Below the pieces are notes generated by a model that was not told where the DNA came from, did not search any database, and saw only the letters and a program-made list of their open reading frames with translations. Source: Citrus sinensis (taxonomy: Eukaryota > Streptophyta > Magnoliopsida > Sapindales > Rutaceae). Taken from it: DNA of 64,000 nucleotides. Below are positions 22,205 through 36,048 of this stretch, one piece after another. How positions within the stretch are numbered: the stretch's first letter is position 1; the number at the start of each line of letters is the position of its first letter. The DNA is taken from assembly GCF_022201045.2 (NCBI RefSeq), contig NC_068558.1, forward strand, positions 37,219,501 to 37,283,500, written 5' to 3'. The translations under genes and the position numbers were made by a program.

Positions 22205-25200
22205 ATGGCACCGCCGCCAAGTAAGTTCAACAGAGCGTACGACGACAAGGAGGCGCCGCCGTCGAGCAATCTGTGGGTTGGAAACTTGTCGGCCGACGCG
22301 ACCGACGCGGATCTGAAGGAGCTGTTCGGGAAATTTGGCGCGTTGGATAAAGTGACGACGTACTCGTCGCGGAGCTTCGCGTTTGTTTACTTCAAGCGCG
22401 TGGAGGATGCCAAAGCCGCCAAAGACGCCCTCCAGGGATCCGACTTCCGTGGGAATCCGATCAAGATCGAGTTTGCTCGACCGGTTCGTTCTAATTTCTG
22501 CGATTTAATTATTATTTTATTATTTTGCGGATTTTTGTATTTGTATAATAATTTGTTTGACACTCACGTTTTATGGTTTTTTTCTAACGTTTTATTGCCG
22601 AGAAGAAAAGTATTTCACGAAAATTATTATTTTATACGAAAAACAATTTCGGCCGGCAAATTTAGGAGCGATATATGTTGAAATTGAACCCAATTATTTG
22701 TCTGAGGACCGAGATGATTTGGGATAGATTCAACAAGACGGATACGATTTGATAATTCATTTTGATCAAATATAGATGATTTCCAAACACTTGTAATGCA
22801 GCTTGAGAAATTTTGTTTCGCTAATCAGCAACATTAAACATTTATGATCACAAATGTAATCGGCATCATTCTTAGTAATTTTAGATTAAGCTTGGGGGTT
22901 TTTCCTATAGAAGAAGATGACACACCATTGAAATTGGCCGCACTAAAGCACTTAACCAGACCTGAGCGAAATGAACATACTTATGGGATCTGCTAAACGT
23001 TTTATGAAGTTGTGTAGCTTTTCTCACAACAACCGACTGCATCATTTGATGGGATTGTTCAACAGTAGATGTGGATTTCACTTTTTAAAGGTCTACAAAA
23101 GACCTAATATATATAATACTGCGGGAGTATAATAGAAGCCTCCTTTCTTTCTGATTCTTTTTAGCATTTTGGAATTCTGCAATTCTTGAGGAGCTGGGCA
23201 ATTTGATCCCACATGCTGCTTCAAAATGGATAGGGTTTACAAACTGGATTTGATTGATTACTAAAGATCAAGGGCCAATTTGGGATTCTTGCACCTCGGA
23301 TTGAGCTATATCCTTTAAACACAATTTTTTTTTAAAAATATTTTGGAAAAAATACGTTCAGAAATAGTTCCCTCACTTGACAAAATGTGAAAAGAGGTCA
23401 AGCTCTTGCAACCTTAAATTAAGAACGTGTGAAAATGTTTTTAACTAATGATTTTTATAATTTAATTGGATTTTCATGTTCTTTAGCCAAACGTCCAAAA
23501 GAAATAAGGTGTCATTATGGTTGCTGAATATTTTGAGAGACTAAGCTAACAAAATAACTAATTGCCACGATGAAACTTTTTTTTTTTTGAAATTGAGTAA
23601 TAAGAAATTTTTTAAAAAATAATCTGTCACATGTGTTTGTTAATTCTGATTGATGGAATGTATTTTTCTTCAACTATATTCCATCACATAAGAAACAATA
23701 GTTTGGATTATATTATTCTTCAAGAAATGAAGCTATCTACTATATCAAGATGGTTCAAATAAACAAAAGGTTATATTTTAACTAAATATAATTCTTTTTT
23801 ACTTCTAAAAGTAATAAAATTTTACAGTGGATTAGGATGTTTGGATATGGGCTTTTTAAATTTAGGAAAATATCAGGATTTTGGATTAGCTGATTCTTAT
23901 AATCAACATCTAAAATGTTTCTATCCCTGCATATGAGACCTGCATTGTGAAGGGTTGATAGTCCCCTAAAGTGGTTTTTGACATGTTCTATTACTCTTGT
24001 TGAGCTTCAGCTGTTGAAATTTGCCTCTGGAATGTTTTATCACCATAGCCATCTCAGTTGGAGCTAAATAAGAAGTTTAGAAAATAGAAAGCAAATGATG
24101 CTTCCTCTATGATTCTTTGTGATATAAGAAAAAGAGCAAAAATGCATCCCAGTTTTGTTAAATTGAAGCTTAATGGTGTTTTACTGTGGATTTGTTTTGT
24201 TGTCTATTGGCTTTTCAGAGTTATGTAAAGTCATGCTATTTGCTTCAAGCTGAATTGTTAGTTAAAATTGCTTCTGGATCAAAAGATGGAATTGAATTGA
24301 TGTCCAGTTGCAGATTGAGCAATTCCATTGTTTGAAATCATTTCGGATTCAGTAATCTTAACTTATTTTAGAATTAAAATAAAGAATCTAAAGCTAATCT
24401 CAAATCAGACAAAAATAGGTTTGTTTTGATGTTTAGTATTGGGATAATACTGTCTATGGGTCAGACTTTCTTGAGCTTTTCATTCAATTTTGGGCTTTTA
24501 TATAATTCCTATTAGATGTATTCATTTACTGGCAATATTCTGGAGTGGTGATTTCATATTCAATGTTAACCTTGTTATAAGGGGTTGCTTCTAATTCTTG
24601 TTTGCAGGCCAAACCTTCTAAGCATCTATGGGTGGGTGGAATTAGCCAAACTGTTTCAAAAGAAGAATTGGAGGAGGAATTTCTCAAGTTTGGTAATATT
24701 GAGGACTTCAAGTTCCTTAAAGATGGCAACACTGCCTTTGTTGAATACTCAAGACTTGAAGATGCGGCCGAAGCTTTGAAAAACATAAATGGTAGGCAAA
24801 TAGGTGGCGAACAGTTACGTGTTGACTTTCTTCGATCACAACCCTCAAGAAGAGTAAGTCTATATGTTCATAATTTCAATTTGTTCACAGGGAAAGATAT
24901 CTTTTGTTTATGAAAGATTTATCTTGATAGTTAAGTCTTATGAGTGATCATGAATTGATAGAAAGCTGAAAAGTGGTAAATCAGGTTTACAAGTATAGCA
25001 TTTGCCTCTCTATGCCCTGAAGCAACTATTATTTTTCAAAAGTAAATTACAAAAAGTTGTTGATAACTAGAGGACATGATTGATTTATGATGCTCAAAGT
25101 TGGACTTGGTCTTGAATAAAATCTTCTCTTCAATATGTGCTAAGTTTGCAGGAGCGTTAGAAAGAAATTAAGCTATATTTTCATGTTGTTATGCATCTGT

Positions 25201-28200
25201 CCATTTTTCTATTGTCCTCTTGAACTTTGGGAAAGTTTTGCAGAATGGGTTTCAGTGTTTTTATATATATATATGTATCTTTTGCTCATTCTGAAATGGA
25301 TTTACATTTTTGTTTTGCTCTTTTTCAGGAACACTGGCCTAATTCACATGATGCTAGGGATGGTCCAATTCTTGGTAGGGGCACTGGTTTTTCCGATAAT
25401 CATTCGGCTTATAAAAGATCAGTGAGTCTCAATCTTTGACCTGTTAATTAGATATTGCAAAATGATCCATCATTTACGATGCTTATCACTGGCATTGTGT
25501 GATCAGCATCGTACAACTATTCCATGCACATTGCATGTGTGGCAGGCTGAGCAATTTAAACGCTTAGTGCTTCAAGCAGCTGTATGTCGAAGAACTGAAT
25601 ATAGAAATTAGTTTATTTCTTTGCTTTGGTTAGTTATGCTTTAATCAATTGCCTTATTTTGCAGCATCCTCAGTCTTCAGTGGGACGAAATAGAGATGGT
25701 CCACCGAGTAAGATTTTATGGGTAGGTTACCCACCTTCTGTTCAGATGGATGAGCAAATGCTTCACAATGCAATGATACTATTTGGCGAGATTGAGAGAA
25801 TAAAGAGTTATCCTTCAAGAAATTACTCTTTTGTGGAATTTAGAAGTGTGGATGAAGCCCGGCGTGCTAAGGAGGGTCTACAAGGTCGGCTGTTCAATGA
25901 TCCTAGAATCACCATTATGTTTTCAAGCAGTGAGCTGGCACCGGGAAAAGATTACCCTGGTTCTTATTCTGGAACTAAAGGGCCAAGATCAGAGATGTTT
26001 TTTGGTGATCAGATAAGACCTTCTCAGCTGGATATGCTTGGTCCTAATCAGTCAATGCAGCCTAATAATTTTGCTGGACATTTGCAACCAGCTGACATTC
26101 GTGGACCAAGTATGCCGATGCGGTCTTTTGGTGCTCATGGTGGTCATGAAACCCTGCTTTCAGGCCCAGACTTTAAGGATTTTCATAGTATGCAAGATCC
26201 TAATGCCAAAAATTTGGATCCAAACTGGAGAAGGCCATCGCCCTCACCTGGTATACGTACTTCTCCTACACAGGGTATTAGGCAACCATTGAATCATGCA
26301 CCAGGTTCATGGGATGTATATGATGCAAACCAATTTCAACGTGATTCTAAACGTTTGAGGGTAGATGGTTCTATGCCCATTGATGACGCTACTTTCCCTT
26401 CAAGAAAGATTGATGATCATGGGCTTGCGTTGGATCAGTCATATGGGCTTGGTTCAATAACTGGTGGACCTGCTTCTGGTGCATTTGTGAACGTTCAAGG
26501 GAGGAATCGTCTTAGTCCAGTGGCTTCAAAGGTGACAGCTGGTGGATTTGGTCGAAATCCTATTGATAGTGATTTTATTTGGCGCGGCATTATTGCGAAG
26601 GGTGGTACACCAGTTTGTCGTGCTCGATGTGTTCCTTTCGGGAAAGGGATAGAGAGTGAGCTGTGAGTACACTTCGATTTACCTGAGTTCCTTCTGGTTT
26701 AAGATATACTGTAATAATTTTGGTTTAGTATGTGGGCTTATTAATGGTTTTGCTTTATTGAAATGTTTCTTGTTCGTTTTCTTTTTACCGTGTGGGCTTA
26801 TTTTCATTTTTTGATCTTTGTGACTTTGTGCATTGCATGTCATGGAGTACCCAATGAATCTTTAGACATGACACTAATGCGTTCATATCCTTTTAAATTA
26901 AAATGTTTCTTCTTTGTCATCTTCTTTTGATTATTTGATTTATTTAGTTTTATATTGATCACACAAATTTTATTTTAAAAAATGAAGAAGATGCCAAAGT
27001 GAACCATGGTCCACAAGGGCAAGAAATACCGCGCTGTAGATTCTAACTGCCTGTGCAAAGTAAAACCCAGCTTCTCTGTTTCCCAATTGAGGGGTTTACC
27101 ATGTCGAACTATTTCCTTGTTCATACATGCTAACCTAATTGCCTTTTATTCCTGAATTGGATGTTCTTTTGGCAAATACTGAATGTAATAAATTTCTGTA
27201 TGTTTATCTGTTTCATTATTTAAAGATTTTTATATTTTATTTCACCATGGCTATTATTATTTCAGAACTGTTAGTTTAACAATGGTTTCTTTTAATTGAA
27301 ACAACCTAGTATTCCCACTATAATTAAATAGGTGTTACCAAGTAATCTTTTGTTGTTCCTCATTGTATGCTTGGGTTTCTGTTTTGCAGTCCTGAAGTTG
27401 TTAATTGCTCAGCCAGGACAGGATTGGATATGCTAGCAAAACACTATGCTGAGGCTATAGGATTTGACATAGTTTTCTTCTTGCCGGACAGTGAAGATGA
27501 TTTTGCTTCCTATACTGAATTCCTCCGCTACCTGGGTTCAAAGAACCGTGCTGGTGTTGCAAAGTTTGATGATGGGACAACCTTATTCTTGGTGCCACCA
27601 TCAGATTTCTTGTCAAAAGTGTTGAAAGTTGTGGGGCCAGAACGTCTATATGGTGTTGTGCTGAAGTTGCCTCAACAAGCAATGGTTCCACCACAAACTG
27701 TTGATAAACAGAACATTCCACCACCTCATGCAGAGTATGGTTTAACTCGCCCAAAGGAGGAACATGTTTTGCCAGTGGACTACAACAGGTTTTCACATGA
27801 TGACTCAAAGGTTCAATCAAAAATGCATTTCCCGCATGCTAGTGAGCCCCTTATAGCGCACTCAAGTTCCATGGATTATGGGTCAAATAATGCTGCAGCT
27901 ATCTCCCAAGCTGGAGTCAAGTTAACACCTGAACTTATTGCTACTCTAACTTCGTTAATTCCTGCAACAAAGTCAGCAGAGGTTGCTCCTGGCTCGTCAT
28001 CAGCCAGGCCTTTGTTAGCTGAACCTCATGTTCAGTCTATTGAACAATTGGGGAATCAGTACAATCCTCAAGCTCAATCCTTGACTCATCATTATGCCTC
28101 TATGTCTAGCACTCCTAGCCATTCTGCACAAATGCTCCTTGGGAACAATCAACTTCAGGAATCCACTGCCAGCTTATCCCAGCAGGGCATGGTGTATTCT

Positions 28201-28647
28201 AGGCCACTGCCTAATTTTTCAATCGCTCCTCAAGCTGCTCCTGTTGCTGTTTCACCTCCAGTGAATCAGCAGTATCAATTTGCAGCTCCTCCGAATTCTC
28301 AAAAAGGATATGGAATGATGCAGGGAACAGAGGCTTCCACATTATATGGTTCATCTGTTTTTCAGCAGCCTAACAATCCTACTGCTGTGTCAAATCAAGT
28401 TAATCTTTCGCAACCACAAAATGTCATGACGGTATCAGTGGACAAAGTGAATTTGGAGCACCCCAATCATGTCCAGCAGCTTCAGTCTGTGCTCTCTGGA
28501 GCTGGTCAGGGGACATCTGATGGAGAGGTTGATAAGAATCAACGATACCAGTCTACACTACAGTTTGCAGCTAACCTTCTGCTACAGATACAGCAGCAGC
28601 AGCAAACAAATTCTCCTGCAGGACGAGGGACTGGAAATCAGCAATAA
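22205..28647 (+). CDS. FPA: Flowering time control protein FPA (RRM-SPOC RNA-binding protein)
   Basis: Exons: 22205-22483, 24608-24853, 25329-25421, 25665-26662, 27390-28647, joining into 957 residues (Arabidopsis FPA is about 900). Three RRMs are visible: about 20-92 ([17 protein letters not shown]), 97-172 ([15 protein letters not shown]) and 219-290 ([15 protein letters not shown]). A SPOC domain follows at about 509-633, interrupted by intron 4. The C-terminal third is Gln/Ser/Pro-rich and ends in a poly-Gln stretch. FPA is nuclear, directs poly(A)-site choice and promotes flowering by lowering FLC; it is also known to control its own RNA through a proximal site in intron 1. The first intron here is long (2.1 kb). 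The ATG at 22205 is the first in frame after the leader. Confidence 0.96.
22484..24607 (+). other. FPA intron 1 (2.1 kb)
   Basis: It starts GTTCGT after the RRM1 exon and ends TTTGCAG. The exon 1 frame stays open into it until 22681, so an RNA ending early in the intron would encode RRM1 plus an unrelated tail (158 residues). No other gene was found inside. Confidence 0.85.
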
Positions 28648-31600
28648 GAATTCTCTAGGTAATTATTTCTAACATGGCTAATTATCTTGAGTAGATTGCC
28701 TTTATAGGAAAATATTCTCTCTGCTTAGCGTGGAAAATTGGCTTATTTAAGGAGAATGAAACATGTTAGATTTGTTTGTTGGTTGTTGTTCGTTGTTCAC
28801 TGTTTGTTAGTGTTTTATCTCATAGTTTTAGTGTTTTCTGGTTAATTAAAATGCATTCTACATGATGTTCTAGCTGTGTATGGTTTGTGAAAGCCTTCTT
28901 TTAAAGTAAATCAACTGTGGAATTTATGTCTACTTTCACATTCCTCCAAATGAATGGTATTCTACTGGGTTTTTAAGCGTATTTGGGATTAAAGTGTTTA
29001 TAAAGGGAGGATTGATTTCTAGTTCCTTTTAGAAGCTCTTAGTTATTGAAGTCTTTGGACAATAATCATCTAGAGTCTGATCCCCAGCTTTCTTTCTGGG
29101 GTTATTAGGGGTTTGCATTAATGATTGGCTTTAGGAATTTGCAAGGAATGCTGCTAAGAGACTGGTTACATCAGTCAATAGAGATAATAATAACCAAAAG
29201 TCATGCTGATTGTTGAATTCTAATTACTTCGGATGATGATAGGTTGGAGTATTCTTATTATGCATAAATGCAATGTTTTCTTGGCATCTGCTATATAACA
29301 CGATTCTTACTGTTAGTTCTTGCCTATTCCCTTATACTGCCGCATCCGGTATTAACATGTCTGCTTATTGCTGCTTACATGTTATTTTTTAGTGTGGATA
29401 TCATTATGTGTTGTCTACACTGCATATTCTTATGGTAATATGATTCTTTGCAATTGGTTTTGAGATTTTATATGATGTTAGTCCTTAGCTAACATGTAGT
29501 GCAGCTTAATATTGTATGTCTGTGGAACTTTCTTCCCTGAAGTTAGCTTATTTACTACTGACCTTTAGGGTGGAACCTTCTTAATTTTTTGTGTTATTTG
29601 TAACTATTGCGAGTTGTAACTGAACCTTGTATGATAAGTTTTCCTCAATTGAAAAATTAGTTGGAGGTGCATAATGTACTTGTTTCTTGCAAGTATGTAA
29701 AGAGAACTGCTACCAATGGGTCATATGTGTTAAAAATAACCCAAAATTAGTCTCAACAACTTAAGCTCGTGGTACTAAATTTTTGAAATTATAATATGTC
29801 AAATTTAGAAGGCTTAAGCTGTTACTTGCATGTGAAATAGGCTCTTGATACTATGGAATTCTGGTTTCAGCTAGAGATGGGGTTAAGGACTTGATCCTGT
29901 TGGTTGGCGAGATACTGCTTAGACAGAGCACCAATCTTAATCGTAATGGTTTGCCAAGGTCGAACTTGTACTAGGCAGTATTAAAAGTCAATTAACCAAC
30001 GTAAATTGATTGGCTAACCTAATTGGAGTTGGTATGTTATGTAGATATAACGCAACACACATCAAAGAAACAATCTTACCTAACACACTGCGGAACTTTG
30101 TTAAGTTAGTCGCTACTCATAAATCATTTACACTTGCTAGTTAGTTGTGTTGTGTTCGGAATTCTTGAAGCAATTCTAATACCTGGTAGCTTCATAGTAA
30201 ATTTTACTGAGAGCAGAGAAGTGAAGGCATCGGCTAAATATGAGCTGTTACTGTGATTTTGATAAGTAAAACTACCAAGCGAACTGGAAATGTGTTTTAG
30301 TTCTGTTCGTTGAGCGTCAATCTTTTACTACAATTCTTTTCTGCTCGTTAAAAATGGTTCGATTAGAACCCTTTGACATCAGTATCAAAACTCAAAAAGG
30401 TTTGATTACAGACTTTGAACATCTGCTTAAAATGTCACTCAGGAGTTGTTATTCAATTTGATGAGAGACGTTACAAACCTTTTAAAACATCACAAAACTT
30501 ATTACTTGGATGGATGTTATGGGTAATGGTTATCGAAGATGAGTGTATCTAATGGAAAACGTGTACGATGAAGTGCAGAAAGAAACATTGGTTCATCTAA
30601 AAGTGATTTTTGTCAAAATTTATGAATCTAACGCGTTATTATGCTCAAGGGTTTTGAATGACGAGCCGTTGCTTGAGACGGTTTCTGGGAGCTTTTAATA
30701 TTCAATTATGCGTGTGGGCCATGTTTAATTTGAGTGCGACTGTGCGAGGATGGGAAGAACATGTCCTAGGTTTGAACAGTTCCTGTCGAAGTTATCCTAT
30801 TTCCTATGTCGGTGCCTACGAGAATTGGTTTATCAGATCAGTTAGTGGTATTACTGGAAGAAGGAAAAGACAAATAGAAAATTCACTGCGAGAAAACGAT
30901 TTCCAGTGTCAATTATGTGGCGGTAGTCTGATGCTCTCCCGTCACGATTGAAGTGATCATTTGTACAGGTCCATATGATTTCTTGAACGTCTGTCGTGAA
31001 TGCTTATTACGGTCAGAAAACCCAAACGGTCCCTTAATCAATGGAGAGTTAAAACAGGGAAAAAAAAAAAAAAAAAGACATAACAAGAATACCTTTCCTT
31101 TTGTTCTTGTTCTCATTGGTAGCAGATTCCCTCTTTTTTATTTATCTATTTATTATTATTGTTATTATTATTTTTTTAACATTTCCGGAATTAACACGTT
31201 GCTGGAAAGTGTTTTGGACATGAGTCGGCTGCACTACCGATTATGTCCCAACATTCAAACATAAAGTTGAAGGCAACTGCTATGGTGGAAGAATCTCCAT
31301 CTTTAGAGTAATCGAAAGTGTTGTTATGATCGTTGAAACAAACACTGCGTTGGATCTAGTGGTTATAAAATTTGTTCTATAGTAGGAGATGTTACCCAAA
31401 CTAGAAATTTGCTATTAAGGAGTGGCACACGACGGACAAACCTTGGATAAGACTTGTCAAAATTCTTAATGAATTTCATGTTTTTATGTTCAGCACCTTT
31501 GATGATGCCGTATCAGATATTACATTAACGTAAAAACTGGGGATTTTTTTACCTTAATCACTAGCTAACGAGGTTTGATGTCTCCAATTTTGTGTAGGTA

Positions 31601-32470
31601 GTTGGGCTATCGTTTTCGTTTTGCCTTTTTCCAAACTGGATGTTGAAGTGCAAGATATATGAAGAAGAAAAGTCTCGTAGGGTTTTGGATCGGATGAAAT
31701 GAAGGGGAGCTTCTTTTTTTTGTTTCATTTTCAGTATGGCCTTGAGGGAATGTGCAGATTGGTCTCCCTCTTTCTTTCTTTTTTTTTTTATTTATTTCTT
31801 TTGGTAACTTATAATGTAAATATGCTTGCTTTAATTAGAAAAAAAAAATACCAGATCAAATGACTGCAAATTGTTGATTTTGTAAGCATAGTCTTTCTTT
31901 CTACTAATTAAATCCAAATGTAGTTTTCTTTTCGATTAGAAAACATTATCCAAAATGACAAAGCCATAGCATGAGACCCAAAAAAAAAAAAAAATCTGAT
32001 TAATATAATGTGAAAGATACTTCGAACTAGATTGTGACTCCAACCTTGAAATTTATGATTTAATTTTATACTGGGTAAAAATTTAAGTAGTGATTATTGG
32101 TTAGTAAATAAAAAATAAAGTGGAGAGAATTCTAATTCGACATATTTACTCAGTACTTCATTTTGGTATTTTAAGTTAAAAAAATTACAATTTCATTCTT
32201 TAAAAAAAAAAAAAAAGAGAAAAAAACAAAAATATTAAACCCTAACTAAAAAAAGGTTAAATTACAGGATTTGGCTCAAGACCAAACACACGAAACCACA
32301 TAAAACAAAAGTAACAAAGGTTATCACTCACGGTCACGGAGATGTGTGTACGAAAGCTACACACCCTTTGTCTTTGTCTTCTTCATCTCATAAATCTCTT
32401 ACTCGACCGACATGACAACAATATTCACCTGAACTGAGCGAAGGGAGAGACCCAAAAAAAAAAAAAAATT
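28648..32470. other. FPA 3' UTR and intergenic DNA before SKIP16
   Basis: Several hundred bases after the FPA stop are T-rich and likely 3' UTR. A donor-like AG|GTAATT at 28657-28662 and a TTTCAG at about 29866-29871 would permit a 3' UTR intron, but this is speculative. The open frame 30658-30951 (97 codons, plus strand) contains two CxxC-like cysteines and no domain I recognise. From 31700 the DNA is AT-rich with poly-A runs at 31981-31994 and 32202-32215. Confidence 0.5.
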
Positions 32471-35400
32471 ATGGGTTTGGAGATTGTTGGCGATTTGGCT
32501 TTGAACGTAATACTATCAGGGCTGGGGCCAAAAGACACGGCCAAAGTGGCATGTCTCAGCAAAAGATTTAAGGCTGCTGCCTCTGAAGAGTGTCTCTGGT
32601 CCAAATTTTGCTCCGATGATCTTGATCTTGCCTCCCCTCTTGACCCTCTTGGAAACCCTGCTCCTTCTTTCAAGGTTTTGCTTTTGCTATATCTATAAGC
32701 TATATTGTCTGTTTCATGTGGTTTCTGTTCATGAGCTTTTTTTATTCTATTTGTTTTATTTTTATGATGATGGTTTTTTTTTTTTTTTTTTGTGCGCGCG
32801 CTGAAATGATGATCTTTTCGGGAAAAGAAGTTATATTTTCACATATGGGTTTTTTGGTTTTGATTCTGTTTATATGATTTCTTGTTCTTGATTTTTCTTT
32901 TTGTAAGTAAAAATTTGGATAGGAAGGAAGATTTTGGTGAAAATTTTGATGATGGGTTTTTATTTGTTTCTAAAATGCCGAATTTTGGGGTAAAATAGTT
33001 ATTTTTGTCTTACTTCTCTGTCCTGAGATATTGGTGATTTGCTGTGATTCGTGAAGATGGAATATGTGGCTTTTGATGAACTTGAGAGAGATTTTTAAGA
33101 GTTGGGGCTTTGTGGTAGAAAATGGATTAAAAAAAAAGTTGAAAATTTTGTGGAGAAATTGAGAAAATTAATTTTTTTGGGGAAATTGAGGAAATTTTAG
33201 GTATTTTCTGCATTGCAATTACAGTTCAAACTTCAAACAAGTGCAATTCTCTATTTGTGCTGATGGTTTTTGATGGGTGATTCTTAATTTCCTTTGGTGA
33301 TGTGAATATTGGACTATAGGGTTTAATATGATCGGGAAGGAGTAAACTATCAACCATTCAAAACATGGAATTTTTAATAAGAAGTAGAGAGAGTTCTAAA
33401 TGATAGTTTGGGTATATGTGAAATCTCAAACACTTTTCTATCTAGCTAGTAATTTCATTTTTCCTTCAATGCAACTTATGGATGGATAAATTAATTATAT
33501 TCAGTCCGTTGTGTGTGTGTAGATTTTTTTGAGTGTATAAATATATTTCTCAGTTCCAAATACTAAATAAATTACTTTCTGGATTGAATTGTAATAAAAA
33601 AAAAAAGATATATATCTATATTGATTGAAATTGGTATATTGACTGAGTGCTCTCTTACAATATTTCCCCAGGCAGCTTATCAGATATGGCGGGAAGCTTT
33701 TGGCATGTATCCATGGCCTCTTGTCAAACGAGTTAAAAGATGTTGGGATAGACTTAAAAACTGGTTGGCGGAAAATTTCCCAGAGGCTAAGGCTACTCTT
33801 CGAAAGGGTGCATCAGAAGCAGATATTCAACAGCTGGAAAAAAGTTTGAAAGTTAAGCTGCCCGTCCCAACAAGGATTCTCTATCGTTTTTGTGATGGTC
33901 AAGAATGCCAGACTGATGATTTTGAAAGCATAGGTGCAATGGGCCTCATTGGTGGATACTCTTTTTATGGGCATCTGGTAAATGTATACTTGATACCTTT
34001 GAGTCACATTATTATGGAAACAAAGGAGATCAGACGCCACTTGGATTTTCCCGGCAGAGATAAATATGTTGTCGTGGCCTTTTCTTCCACATATAGTGAA
34101 AAGTTTTTCTTCCTCAATTGTACCAATGGCCAACTATATGTTGGTACCAAGAATCTTCTGTCAGATGGAGAAATGATTCCATGTGTACCAAACGCACTGA
34201 TAGCCTTGGGGCATGGCTGTAACAGTGATCAACAGCAGGATGGTATGCTGCTATGGTTAGAAGAACATGGCCGTCGCTTACATAATGGCATTATCAGACT
34301 TCGTGATGAAGAAAATCTCAAATTTATTAATCTTTTTCCTGAGGAACCTCCCCTCTGCTCAATTGCTGTAACCAATGGTGTGAAGGTAAGTTACTCTAGC
34401 GACTTGCGTTGGCTTTAGATTTGCCAGTTTTGTTGTCTGCGAGTTGCGGGGTTCGTTGGAAGAGAACCTTGGTAAGGTGAACAGCTATTTATTATGGCCA
34501 ATGCCAGTCTGTGCGGCCCATTTGACCATCAATTAGAATAGGAATTCCAAATGCCTACTTTCTCATGCATGCTCTTCTTCCGCGTGTGAAGAAAAAATAG
34601 TAATCTTCTTTTATTTCAGCACCATATCAAAGTTTTGGGGGTTTGTTCTTTTATACTTCCTGCTGCACATAGTGTAATTATTTATGCTTGTAAGGTTACA
34701 TATATGCATACTCCCACACAAAAAATGCATGTGCAAATTGTCAAATTTGGTTGCTTGAGGCTAAAGTGAAAGCCACTGCAATCTGAAGTATGTAGTCTGG
34801 TTGATAAATGAACATTTCCTGTTTCCTTCCTTTCTTGTTAGGTACTCTGTAATGGGATTTTAAATAGATAAATTTAAATGCCATTTGAAGAGGAGTCATT
34901 TATTCTCTGCTAATATTGACTAGCTTTCTTGTTAGATTAAGAGTTCTCCACAGCAGCGGTCTAAACTTTTGATTCTCCATGAAGCAGAAATAAATTTTTG
35001 AAAATTGACATTTAACTGGTACATTTTTGAAGCTATATATATATATTGGAAGTATAGGAATTCCCTTACTCGCTTTAAATTATTTTTCATCCCTTATATG
35101 CTCGGTGATGTTACTTAATTAATATTCTGCCCTGATACTGTCATGCTAGTCATTATTATAAGAAATCTAATAAATGATAATCTACTTCAGATTCGTGCCT
35201 CTGCTGTATTTATTCCGGAGTTGGCTGACCCTGAAAGTGACACCGAGAAGTACTTGTTTGCTTATTCAATTCGCATGTCTCTACTGCCTGAAGGATGCGT
35301 CATAAATGGAATGACTTTCAGCTCTTGTCAACTGCAACGTAGGCATTGGATAATCCATGCTAATAATGTTGTCGTATCTGATGTTAGTGGAGAAGCTGTG

Positions 35401-36048
35401 ATTGGAATGGTATGGCTGAAGTTGATCGTTTTCATTTTTCCTCCCTTATTGTAGTTCTCCCTGTAGATATCCACTGCAAGCTTTTGTTGCTGCTTTTGCT
35501 GCTGTAGAAACTTTCAAGTGACATGATTATTACCTGAAACTTTTCATGTGATTAAGAAAAGCTTCACGTAAAATTTAAGGGTTATCATTTTCAACAAATG
35601 AATAAAATTTAGAGGCTCATCTTTTCTATGAATGAATAAAAGTACTTTACCTTTGTGCCTGCATAAAAGTGTTGGAAACTTCATTCTTTCTTCTCTTGTA
35701 TGTTTGCAGTATCCACTTTTGCATCCAGGTCAGAACGAATTTTTTTATCAGAGTTGCACAAATCTACCAGCTTCTCCAGGCTCTGTCAGGGGTTCTTTTA
35801 CGTTTGTCCCTGGCAGGTACTCAATCTAAATCCTTTGTACTAATCTTCCTGACAATCCCAGCTGTTATGAACCAATTTAAGAGTTTGCAGCTTTTCCCTA
35901 TTGTTTATTTAAAGAGTGCATAGTTCATGTCAATGCTATTACTGACATGATAACATATTCTTTGTCCAGATTGGCGGACCCGAAAGGCAGTCCATTTGAA
36001 GTAGTTGTGGCAGAGTTCCCCCTCCAACGCCCAGACTACATATTCTGA
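32471..36048 (+). CDS. SKIP16: F-box protein SKIP16-like (F-box, SUKH and ApaG domains)
   Basis: Exons: 32471-32674, 33672-34385, 35191-35409, 35710-35816, 35970-36048, giving 440 residues, close to Arabidopsis SKIP16 (436). Residues about 8-48 form an F-box (LNVILSGLGPKDTAKVACLS), the part that binds ASK/SKP1 in SCF ubiquitin ligases. Residues about 100-250 match a SMI1/KNR4 (SUKH) domain (ADIQQLEKSLKVKLP, YRFCDGQE, GLIGGYSFYG). From about 307 to the end is an ApaG/DUF525 domain (EKYLFAYSIRMSLLPEG, RHWIIHANN, LHPGQNEFFYQ, GSFTFV). It is presumably a substrate receptor; targets are unknown. All introns are GT-AG and phases agree. Confidence 0.95.

Noticed and set aside
26990-27090. Peptide-like stretch ([14 protein letters not shown]) in FPA intron 4
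   Set aside because: It lacks splice context, is preceded by a stop, and FPA joins cleanly without it. I could not assign it to a family.
30658-30951. 97-codon ATG open frame on the plus strand with two CxxC-like cysteines
   Set aside because: No recognisable domain, no neighbouring exon with matching phase, and the cysteines are too few for a named zinc finger. It may be a fragment of something, but I cannot support a gene.
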